Positions 42,860 to 50,820 of a stretch of DNA of 64,000 nucleotides are shown in pieces. Both the position numbers and the translations under genes were made by a program. This stretch comes from Desulfovibrio sp. ZJ209. GTDB taxonomy: Bacteria > Desulfobacterota > Desulfovibrionia > Desulfovibrionales > Desulfovibrionaceae. The stretch is taken from positions 124,001-188,000 of the forward strand of contig NZ_JAAKEJ010000002.1 of the NCBI RefSeq assembly GCF_011039135.1, written 5' to 3'. Position 1 is the stretch's first letter. Each line of letters starts with the position of its first letter. The notes beneath the pieces are model-generated. The model had not been told where the DNA came from. It ran no database searches and saw nothing but the letters and a program-made list of their open reading frames with translations.

Positions 42860-43674
42860 AGGGCGGCTGAGCGCAAACGGAAAACCTGGCGCATATTTTT
42901 GCACCAGCACCCTCGTGAGCACATCTCCAACACGCGTCTCTTTCCGACAACTTGGGGACATGCTTGGCCCAGCGCAGGCGCCTTTTGGGGCTAATATGCC
43001 AGCTGGAACCCTTATTGGAAAGGGACAGTCGCCATCATGAGAAAAGAAGGAGCTTGGTCAACATCCTGGGTTGGTAAACATAGAAAAAGAAGCGTATCGT
43101 TTCATTGTCCTACAGGAGATATCATCAACCCCTACAACTGCCTGATTGGGATACGCCCCGGAATAGAGCGCGGATACGGTTTTTAGCTCGCCTGCGAATA
43201 CGGCAATATCTTTTCTGGCAGGGAAGGTCGGAGAGGATCGCCATAATGGAAAATTTTAATTAGAGTCGTTATTTCTACTGGCATATTGGTTTTGTCTTAC
43301 GGCAAGTCATCTTTTGCGAGCCGATATTGTATCGCGTGTGACGAAGTTCCCGTGCTAAAATAAAAGGGCAACAAACTATTAAAAGACCACTCAGTATATG
43401 AGAACGATCGATATTACGGATTCTGCAGGGGAAGGGAGAAAAAATTAAATGAGATATCCATAAATAGAACTCAACCTCACTCTCTATGGGAATAAATCTC
43501 CTACCTGAATTTTATAATGATTGTGTAAAGTTTATTCCCATAATTATGTGTTGATGTATAGCAATCTAGTTGCATAATTCTTCTAATAATAAAATATCCA
43601 AATAAAGGTTATGGATCGCTAAGTTCTTTATATGCTTTCTTTCCCAATAAAAGTTATGACTGATCGATTCTGAC
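42860..43674. other. AT-rich intergenic stretch at the left side of an insertion
   Basis: G+C drops sharply from about 42.9 kb. Besides one questionable 49-codon ORF (43037-43186) I see no coding frame, no tRNA, no transposase fragment and no clear inverted terminal repeat. fliJ, which commonly follows fliI, is absent. Confidence 0.7.
43037..43186 (+). CDS. Questionable short ORF in AT-rich DNA
   Basis: A 49-residue frame (MRKEGAWSTSWVGKHRKRS at the start), with an AAAGGGA sequence 11 nt before the ATG. It is basic, with no recognised family. A degraded sigma-54-like TGGAAC-N5-TTGGA lies just upstream at 43004 but lacks the invariant -12 GC. It may be chance. Confidence 0.2.
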   Translation: MRKEGAWSTSWVGKHRKRSVSFHCPTGDIINPYNCLIGIRPGIERGYGF

Positions 43675-45270
43675 TCAGTCCATCAATAATGGCGCTACTC
43701 TTTTTATACTCAGATAGCGGCCTCGCACAAACATAAATACTTTTTTTAATAATCCATAGAGCGCTACTAGAATTGCTATAATATAGATGGGCTCAGTGTA
43801 GGTATAGTAACGCTCGAGCATAATGTGGCTATAAGCGACAGCTAGAACAGAAAACTGATGGGTAGATACAAGAACAATAATTAAAAAGCGAATATCCTTG
43901 CATAACATGAAAGCTAATACCAATATGACAAGAGCACTAATTGAATAAGCAATGCCCTTTCGAGCCAAGACGCCGGGCCGCCAATCCTTAACCACCCCCA
44001 GGGTGCTGAGGAAGTACCCCACTCGTACTTTTGCTAACTCTCTGGAGTGGTTGATACTTAAGCCGTTTTCAATTTCTCTGGTGATATGCGTCAGATCAAG
44101 CAGGGAATATTTTATTGCAGGATTTCTCCATTCCTTGCTGGACTTCCAATACACACCCCCTATACGGTCATTAATGATCTCTGCAAAATGATTATAGCGG
44201 GTTGGCAGGGAAATGGATTGTAGAGGTTTGTTACGATACCTTTTTTTCAGATCTGATTCAACTTGATCATAATTTTTTATTTTTTCATTAAGCAACTTCT
44301 CTGCCAATATTTTTGAGCGTGAGGTTGGCATGTTTTGTATATCCTTCTCCTCCAAAAAATATGCTATTCTCCTCACTGAAACCTGATACTGAATAGTACC
44401 AAAACAGAGGTTTCCACATGTAAGGGAAAGGAACATAATATATACATATCCGAATAGTAATATAATTCCATTGATTTCATATTCAATATTACGTTTCAAC
44501 CTTTTTTTATAGAAAAGGTATATTAAATAAAAAGTGCTAATAATGAGCGCTGCCAAGGCCACAGGGCGAATAAGAAAAGTATACAGGGCAAAAAAACATG
44601 ATAAATATAAGAAAAATATTTTATTTGTTTTATGAAATAAAAGCACGGACGCGGTCCAGATAAATAATGTGGACTGCCCTAAGGATTCAGATAAAATCCA
44701 CCGCATGGAAGCAGGAGGGGCTATATATAATCCTAATAGTAAAATTAATCCATATAGAATAAGCTCAACACATGAGGCATTAGATGGCAGGAGTGCCGAA
44801 TACAAAAAAACAATTGCAAAACATAATATAAGAAATTGAACGATAACAATCAAATTTAATGAAGGAGCCAATCCCTCCTCTCGAAAGAGGAGCGCAGCCA
44901 TATTTCCCTTATGGCCCCTGCCGTAATTCCAGAGTTCATCTGGCTTATGGTTCCGCATCTCCCTATATACTTGGTCTATTTTCCTATTCTCGCCAATTGT
45001 AAAGAGCTTTAGAAATAGAGGATATCCAGGCGATCTGAATGATCCGAACGGATGAATAAGGAAATTCGATTCATACTTTAAATAACTTTCTGTATCTGGC
45101 TGAACAGCATAGAGTTCACCTTTGATTATACTCCCTGTATTAAAATTTGAAATAGTATATTGCTGAAAAAAAATAGCGGAAATAATACATATTACCATCA
45201 AAATAAATATGAGTTTATGCGCAGATGTACTATATACTTTTAACATATGGCAGTTCTCCATACCATGCAT
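43675..45270 (-). CDS. GT-C-like polytopic membrane protein of foreign base composition
   Basis: A 531-residue protein with about eleven membrane segments, encoded by strongly AT-rich DNA unlike every neighbour, so probably acquired. After the first membrane segment, a periplasmic loop reads TESYLKYESNFLIHP then FRSPGYPLFLKLF, the arrangement seen in GT-C glycosyltransferases of the ArnT/PMT/GT39 type. No catalytic aspartate can be assigned with confidence. A soluble loop of about 120 residues (near residues 300-420) is rich in Lys/Arg. ATG at 45246 (GGAG, 9-nt spacing) is an alternative start. No lipid-sugar genes are adjacent. Confidence 0.6.
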   Translation of the reverse strand: MHGMENCHMLKVYSTSAHKLIFILMVICIISAIFFQQYTISNFNTGSIIKGELYAVQPDTESYLKYESNFLIHPFGSFRSPGYPLFLKLFTIGENRKIDQVYREMRNHKPDELWNYGRGHKGNMAALLFREEGLAPSLNLIVIVQFLILCFAIVFLYSALLPSNASCVELILYGLILLLGLYIAPPASMRWILSESLGQSTLFIWTASVLLFHKTNKIFFLYLSCFFALYTFLIRPVALAALIISTFYLIYLFYKKRLKRNIEYEINGIILLFGYVYIMFLSLTCGNLCFGTIQYQVSVRRIAYFLEEKDIQNMPTSRSKILAEKLLNEKIKNYDQVESDLKKRYRNKPLQSISLPTRYNHFAEIINDRIGGVYWKSSKEWRNPAIKYSLLDLTHITREIENGLSINHSRELAKVRVGYFLSTLGVVKDWRPGVLARKGIAYSISALVILVLAFMLCKDIRFLIIVLVSTHQFSVLAVAYSHIMLERYYTYTEPIYIIAILVALYGLLKKVFMFVRGRYLSIKRVAPLLMD

Positions 45271-46268
45271 TTGTCCTCAACACCGCTTTGCAGTGCTATC
45301 CGCGGTATCCACACCTGACGCGATGTCCTGTTATAAGGACAATAATGGAAACATTGCACCTGATTTACCACAGCTATAGCTGATACCGAGATTTTTGGCA
45401 ATATAAAATTGCCACTTTAATAAGATAGTGTGCAATTAGAGTGAAATAGCAGCGCATTTTTGTATTGACAAAAATTGCCATACCGCTCCTGCACCTTGCG
45501 GTCAACACGTCGCAGCGCTTTTCGGAGGTGGTTGCGCTCACAAGGACGACGACACATCCCAGCTGGTCTTTGCCAAGCTAAAGAAGATGCTAAATATATT
45601 CATTACAAACAAAATCAACAGTTTTCCCAACTTTTCAAGGGGAAATGGCGCGTGGCATCCCGCCTTGCTGAAGCGCTCCGTTCCCTGCACCGCTAACCCA
45701 TCCAAAGCCTGCCAAAAGGCGCACAGTATCTTTTTCTTCACTCACTCTGGAGACCTGCGGGTATTTTCTGGGGAGCTGTTGCGATGCATCTTCCGGCTGG
45801 CAGATCAAGTGCCTCCATATCTGATTCATTCAGGAGTTGAACAGGAGTTGAACCCCTTGCGCGTCCGCATTCTGGTTGCATCGGGATCTTCCGTGTGATG
45901 AGAGGCTACAAAATCTGGCATTGGTGGATATCGATGCAGGCTGGTAACGCTCCCCTTCACCACATACCGAGGGGCCCTTCTGGCTCCCCCATACCTTGAT
46001 CTGGTAAGCGGGACCGTGCTGCGCCCTCGATGCGGCAGCTTCAGGGACAATCATGGAAGGGAGTAAAATTATCAGCGAAGCGCGGGGCCCTTCTGCACTG
46101 GCGCATCCAGATAACCTGCCTTCCAAGCACCGGGGCTCTACCGCTACCTTTCCCAACCATCCTATACAGGCCAGGCGAGATCCCAAAGGCGTCAAACGCT
46201 GCCCGGGCCGCGGAAACACCTGTCCACCCGTGGCCAACTTCTCTTTTCATGACAAATAGAGACAGCTC
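45271..46268. other. Decayed non-coding stretch at the right side of the insertion
   Basis: Only short frames of 60-135 codons are open, on both strands, with no ribosome sites and no recognisable family. Composition changes from AT-rich (45271-45480) to intermediate. An 11-bp direct repeat CAGGAGTTGAA occurs twice in tandem near 45832-45853. The texture looks like gene remnants; no ancestor could be named. Confidence 0.6.
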
Positions 46269-47081
46269 CTAGGACGCGACCGCCCGGAAATTGCGGTTCA
46301 GCCACTCGGCGATGGCCGGCACGCCGTCCTCGTCGGCCCGGAACCAAGTGTTCGGGTGCCGGCTCACCACTTTGCGCCAGGCGAGGAAGCGGCAGCCGAA
46401 GCTGGTCACGCCCTCGGCATCCGGCTTGGGCATGCTGCGCACGATGACGCCGCGCACGAAGAGGGGATTGGGCTCGCCGCCCTTGCCGAAGTCGCCCTTG
46501 AGCAGCAGCGGGTCATAGAGCACGGAGTGCGAAAGCGGGCAGGCGGCCAGCACGTCGAGGCGCATGCCCGAGGCCGAGAGCTCGCCGAGCTCGCATTCCC
46601 CGTTCTCCAGCGGCGTCCAGGCGAGGTCGGGCAGTGCCTCCGGCCCCCCGTTCACGAGGCGCCCGTACCAGATGCCGAAGCCATCGGCGTTTTCGCGCTC
46701 GAGATTGACGCGCTTGCTGAAGCGCCGCTGGTGGTGGTCCAGCGATTCGGGAAGCGGAAAGACAAGATAGACCGAATTGAGCGGCCCGTTGTAGATGCGG
46801 GCGAGCTTCGTCAGGAAGTGGCAGGTCACGCGCTTGCCGTCGTCCATGACCACGAAGTAGCCCCTGACCTCCGAGCCCCAGATGATGGGATGCTCGGCCA
46901 GCTGCTCGAGCTCGGCCCGGATGACGAAGTGCCCGTTCTTGATCATGATGCAGGGCGCGGCGAAACGCGAGACCTCGCACTTGTCCAGCAAAAAGACAAG
47001 GTGGATGGGCACGTCCTGGGAGCGCGCCAGGGTGAAGCAGCGCACGGTCTGTTCGAGCGCTTCCTGTTTCGGGTCGGGCAT
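46269..47081 (-). CDS. YcgR-like PilZ-domain protein (putative c-di-GMP receptor)
   Basis: A 270-residue protein. The N-terminal part (residues 1-115: HLVFLLDKCEVSRFAAPC, GYFVVMDDGKRVTCHFLTKL) resembles the YcgR N-terminal beta domain. The PilZ part follows, with an RxxxR motif at residues 120-124 (RRFSKR) and a DxSxxG-like motif ELSASG at 167-172, where Glu replaces the usual Asp/Asn. YcgR-type proteins slow flagellar motors when c-di-GMP is high. Start set at 47081; the longer frame to 47381 reads through the glcD leader. Near but not in the flagellar operons. Confidence 0.72.
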   Translation of the reverse strand: MPDPKQEALEQTVRCFTLARSQDVPIHLVFLLDKCEVSRFAAPCIMIKNGHFVIRAELEQLAEHPIIWGSEVRGYFVVMDDGKRVTCHFLTKLARIYNGPLNSVYLVFPLPESLDHHQRRFSKRVNLERENADGFGIWYGRLVNGGPEALPDLAWTPLENGECELGELSASGMRLDVLAACPLSHSVLYDPLLLKGDFGKGGEPNPLFVRGVIVRSMPKPDAEGVTSFGCRFLAWRKVVSRHPNTWFRADEDGVPAIAEWLNRNFRAVAS

Positions 47082-47151
47082 GGGCACCTCGCTGCCTGTG
47101 AGCCCTGAAGCATACCCAAAGCGGCCCCGCAAGGCAATCGGGCGGTTTTCA

Positions 47152-47180
47152 TTGCGTATTTGCCCGGCGGCTGCTAAAGT
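47152..47180 (+). promoter_or_regulatory. Possible sigma-70 promoter of the lactate oxidation operon
   Basis: TTGCGT-17 bp-TAAAGT in the 320-bp gap between the PilZ-type gene and the dehydrogenase gene. It would give a leader of about 215 nt, GC-rich and able to fold, in which I see no known riboswitch. Confidence 0.35.
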
Positions 47181-47401
47181 GGAGGCGATAGTACAGGCAG
47201 AGGCACCAATTGCCGGCCCGCCCGGGCCCCGCCATGCCGGCGGGCGAAGCGGGCAGCCGGCGCGGTTCGGCCGCGTCCGCGGCCGGCCCTTTCGGCATAT
47301 CCCGGATGTGCGCATGCGCGGCCGCGCCGTGCGCCCGCGGCATTCGGCGCGCCCGATGCGCAAACCGCGCACCGGCACCACCGCAGGAGCGAGGAGGCTC
47401 T

Positions 47402-48787
47402 ATGGCAAGCCAGGCATTGATCAAGGACTTTGAAGAGCTGCTCGGCAAGGAAAACGTGTTCACCTCCGAGGCCGACCGGCAGAGTTATTCCTTTGACTCG
47501 GCCGTGCTCCCCTCGGTGACGCCCGCCATGGTGCTCAGGCCCACCACCACGGAGCAGCTGGGCGCGTGCGTGAAAAAACTCTACGAGGCCGGCGTGCCCA
47601 TGACCGTGCGCGGCGCGGGCACCAACCTCTCCGGCGGCACCATCCCCGACAGCGTGGACTCGGCCGTCATCCTGACCACGGCCTTGAACCGCATCCTCGA
47701 GATCAATTCCAATGACCTCTACGCCGTGGTCGAGCCCGGCGTCATCACGGCCCAGTTCGCCGCCGAAGTGGCGAAAAAGGGCCTCTTCTACCCGCCGGAC
47801 CCGGGCTCCCAGACCGTGTCCACCATCGGCGGCAACATCGCCGAGAACGCGGGCGGCCTGCGCGGCCTCAAGTACGGCGTCACCAAGGACTACCTCATGG
47901 GCATCGAGTTCTACGATTCCACGGGGGCCCTGGTGCGCTCGGGCTCGCGCACGGTGAAGTGCGTGACCGGCTACAACCTGCCCGGGCTCATGATCCAGTC
48001 CGAGGGCACGCTCGGCATCATCTCCCAGGCCGTCATGAAGCTCATCCCGCCGCCGCAGGCCTCGCAGGCGCTCATGGCCGTGTTCGCCGACATGCAGGAC
48101 GCGGCCGAGGCCGTGGCCGGCATCATCGCCGCGCACATCCTGCCCTGCACGCTGGAATTTCTCGACAACAACACCATTATCCGCGTGGACGACTTCACCC
48201 ATGCGGGGCTCCCGCGCGAGGCCGGCGCCATCCTGCTCATCGAGGTGGACGGCCATCCGGCCCAGGTGGCCGACGACGCCGCCGCCGTGGAGAAGGTCCT
48301 CAAGGCCAACCGCGCCACGGCAGTGCACGTGCCCAAGGACGCCGAGGAAAAGAACCGCCTCTGGGAGGCCCGCCGCCAGGCGCTCCCGGTGCTCGCCCGC
48401 TGCCGGCCCACCACCGTGCTCGAGGACGCCACGGTGCCGCGCTCGCAGATCCCGGCCATGATGAAGGCCGTCAACGAGATCGCGGCCAAGCACAAGGTCG
48501 AGGTCGGCACCTTCGGCCACGCCGGCGACGGCAACCTGCACCCCACCTTCCTCTGCGACAAGCGCGACAAGGAAGAGTTCTCGCGCGTGGAAGCGGCCGT
48601 GGACGAAATGTTCGACGTGGCCATCCGCCTGCAGGGCACGCTCTCGGGCGAGCACGGCATCGGCACGGCCAAGGCCAAGTGGCTGGAAAAGGAGACCGGG
48701 CGCGGCGCCATCGAGTATTCGCGCAGGCTGAGGCACGCCCTCGACCCCAAGGGCCTGCTCAATCCCACGAAAATGGTGGAGATCTAG
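47402..48787 (+). CDS. FAD-linked (D-lactate/glycolate type) dehydrogenase
   Basis: A 461-residue GlcD/LDH-family flavoprotein oxidising D-lactate or a similar 2-hydroxyacid to the keto acid. The PCMH-type FAD domain shows TVRGAGTNLSGGTIP and PGSQTVSTIGGNIAENAGGLRGLKYG (here PGSQTVSTIGGNIAENAGG); the C-terminal domain has VGTFGHAGDGNLHP and SGEHGIGTAKAKWL. In Desulfovibrio such genes belong to the lactate-utilisation operon. A GAGGAGG site fixes the start at 47402. The Fe-S partner begins 3 nt after its stop. Confidence 0.93.
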   Translation: MASQALIKDFEELLGKENVFTSEADRQSYSFDSAVLPSVTPAMVLRPTTTEQLGACVKKLYEAGVPMTVRGAGTNLSGGTIPDSVDSAVILTTALNRILEINSNDLYAVVEPGVITAQFAAEVAKKGLFYPPDPGSQTVSTIGGNIAENAGGLRGLKYGVTKDYLMGIEFYDSTGALVRSGSRTVKCVTGYNLPGLMIQSEGTLGIISQAVMKLIPPPQASQALMAVFADMQDAAEAVAGIIAAHILPCTLEFLDNNTIIRVDDFTHAGLPREAGAILLIEVDGHPAQVADDAAAVEKVLKANRATAVHVPKDAEEKNRLWEARRQALPVLARCRPTTVLEDATVPRSQIPAMMKAVNEIAAKHKVEVGTFGHAGDGNLHPTFLCDKRDKEEFSRVEAAVDEMFDVAIRLQGTLSGEHGIGTAKAKWLEKETGRGAIEYSRRLRHALDPKGLLNPTKMVEI

Positions 48788-48790
48788 CCC

Positions 48791-50089
48791 ATGGAAAACA
48801 ATCTGCAAAAGTTGGCCCAGCGCCTCATGGCGCTGGACGACAAGATCACGGCCTGCATGCGCTGCGGCATGTGCCAGGCGGTCTGCCCCATGTTCGGCGC
48901 CTCCGGGCAGGAGGCCGACGTGGCCCGGGGCAAGCTCTTCCTCATCAACAACCTCGCGCACATGCTCCTTGACGACCCCGAGGCCCTGGCGGACAAGCTC
49001 GGGCGCTGCCTGCTCTGCGGCTCCTGCCAGGCCGCGTGCCCGCCCGGCGTGGAGATCATGGCCATCTTCCGGGAGGCGCGCGAGGTGGTGTATACCTATC
49101 TCGGGCTGAACCCGGTCAAGAAACTGGTGTTCCGCACCCTGCTCGCCAAGCCCGGGCTCTTCAACTTCGCCATGCGCGTGGGCGCGCCCATGCAGGGGCT
49201 GCTCTTCCACAAGACGGGCGACGTGCAGGGCACGGTCTGCGCGCCCATGTTCAACTTCTTTCTGGGCGACCGGCACATCCGGCCGCTGGCGAAAAAGCCG
49301 CTGCACGCCATCTACGGCGCCCTCGACGAGCCCAGGCCCGCCGGCGGCATCAAGGTGGCCTTTTTCCCGGGCTGCCTCGGCGACAAGATGTATGTGGAGA
49401 TGGGCCAGGCCTGCCTCAAGGTGCTGAAGCACCACAAGGTCGCGGTCTACATGCCCGCGGAATTCGCCTGCTGCGGCATCCCGGCGGTCTCCTCCGGCGA
49501 CGCCAAGGGCATGGAAAAGGAGCTCAAGGCCAACCTCGCCATCCTTGCCAAGGGCGATTTCGACTATATCCTTACCCCGTGCGCCTCCTGCACCTCCACC
49601 ATCAAGGAGCTCTGGCCCGAGTACGCCAAGCGCCTCGGCCCCTCGGAAGCCAAGCTCGCCGAGGACTTCGCGCAGAAGGCCATGGACATCAACGTCTTCA
49701 TCGTGGACGTGCTCGGCGTGACCCCGGCCGCCCAGCCCAAGGGCGGGGCCACGGATGTCACCTATCACGACTCCTGCCACCTCAAGAAGTCCCTCGGGGT
49801 GAGCCGCGAGCCGCGCATGGTGGTGGAGGCCAACCCGGCCTATACAATGAAGGAGATGAACGAGGCCGACCGCTGCTGCGGCTGCGGCGGCTCCTTCAAC
49901 CTCTTCCACTACGATTATTCGCGCAAGATCGGCCAGCGCAAGCGCGACAACGTGGTGGCCTCGGGCGCCAGGATCGTGAGCGCGGGCTGCCCGGCCTGCA
50001 TGATGCAGCTCGAGGACGTGCTCTCGCAAAACAAGGACGACATCAAGGTCAAGCACACGGTGGAACTCTACGCCGAAAGCCTCGACTGA
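48791..50089 (+). CDS. GlcF-like Fe-S oxidoreductase, partner of the D-lactate dehydrogenase
   Basis: A 432-residue electron-transfer protein. Two [4Fe-4S] motifs lie at CMRCGMCQAVCPMFG and CLLCGSCQAACPPGV (about residues 22-85). Two cysteine-rich CCG domains follow (CCGIPAV with CASCTS; CCGCGGS with CPACMMQLE), as in GlcF and heterodisulfide-reductase-like proteins. It would pass electrons from the flavoprotein to the membrane quinone pool or another carrier. Directly coupled to the dehydrogenase gene. Confidence 0.92.
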   Translation: MENNLQKLAQRLMALDDKITACMRCGMCQAVCPMFGASGQEADVARGKLFLINNLAHMLLDDPEALADKLGRCLLCGSCQAACPPGVEIMAIFREAREVVYTYLGLNPVKKLVFRTLLAKPGLFNFAMRVGAPMQGLLFHKTGDVQGTVCAPMFNFFLGDRHIRPLAKKPLHAIYGALDEPRPAGGIKVAFFPGCLGDKMYVEMGQACLKVLKHHKVAVYMPAEFACCGIPAVSSGDAKGMEKELKANLAILAKGDFDYILTPCASCTSTIKELWPEYAKRLGPSEAKLAEDFAQKAMDINVFIVDVLGVTPAAQPKGGATDVTYHDSCHLKKSLGVSREPRMVVEANPAYTMKEMNEADRCCGCGGSFNLFHYDYSRKIGQRKRDNVVASGARIVSAGCPACMMQLEDVLSQNKDDIKVKHTVELYAESLD

Positions 50090-50169
50090 GACGGCGCCCG
50101 CACAAGGATCAAGGACGGCGCGGCCCGGAAGGGCCGCGCCCGCGTTCAAAATCTGCAAAGGAGCAAGAT

Positions 50170-50820
50170 ATGCCCCCTGTGAACCCGGAACTGGTCGAGG
50201 CTTTCAGCGCCAAGGCCGCCCTGGTCAATGCCGTGGTGCAGGAGCTGCCCACCATGGCGGCGGCCCTGCAATACGTGGTGGATGTCTGCGCGAGCAAGGC
50301 GCCCGCCGAACTGCTCGCCGACGAGCCGGGCACGGAAAAGGGCCCGCTCGGCCCCAACAAGTGCCCCACCCGCGTGCAGCGCGTGGTGGCCGCCCCCGGC
50401 CTTGACGAGGCGGACTTCGCCGAGCTCCAGAAAGCCTGCCAGGAAAAGGGCTTCCTCTGCCTGCGCGAGGGCCTGCGCGGCTATCTCGCCGGCATCGACG
50501 TGGGCCTGTCCCAGGCCGTGCTCGGCGTGGCCGCCAGCGGCACCTGCATGCTCGACACGGATAACGAGGACGTGCGCCTCGCGGGCATGATCTCCGAGGT
50601 GAACGTGGTGCTCCTGCGCAAGTCGGAGATCTATCCCGATCTCCCCTCCATCGCCGGCCAGCTGCGCGAGCGCATGAACGACCACAAGGACGGCGCCGGC
50701 ACCTTCACCACCTTCGTCACCGGGCCGAGCCGCACCGCCGACATCGAGCGCGTGGCCGCGGTGGGCGTTCACGGCCCGCTGGAACTGCACATCATCCTTC
50801 TGGAGGAAGGCCATGCATAA
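50170..50820 (+). CDS. lutC: LutC-like LUD-domain lactate utilisation protein
   Basis: A 216-residue LUD-domain protein. The C-terminal half holds the family motif ISEVNVVLLRKSEIYPDL and FVTGPSRTADIERVAAVGVHGPLELHIILLE (here FVTGPSRTADIE and GVHGPLELHIILL). LutC is part of the LutABC complex that oxidises L-lactate to pyruvate. The start at 50170 has an AAAGGAG site. Its last 8 nt overlap the LutB-LutA fusion gene. Confidence 0.92.
   Translation: MPPVNPELVEAFSAKAALVNAVVQELPTMAAALQYVVDVCASKAPAELLADEPGTEKGPLGPNKCPTRVQRVVAAPGLDEADFAELQKACQEKGFLCLREGLRGYLAGIDVGLSQAVLGVAASGTCMLDTDNEDVRLAGMISEVNVVLLRKSEIYPDLPSIAGQLRERMNDHKDGAGTFTTFVTGPSRTADIERVAAVGVHGPLELHIILLEEGHA

Noticed and set aside
39284-42961. 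A 1225-codon antisense frame over fliH and fliI
   Set aside because: It is His/Gly/Ala/Arg-rich without any domain and is the antisense shadow of two clear flagellar genes.
45475-46250. Short overlapping frames as possible transposase or integrase remnants
   Set aside because: No motif of any transposase or recombinase family could be recognised in six frames.
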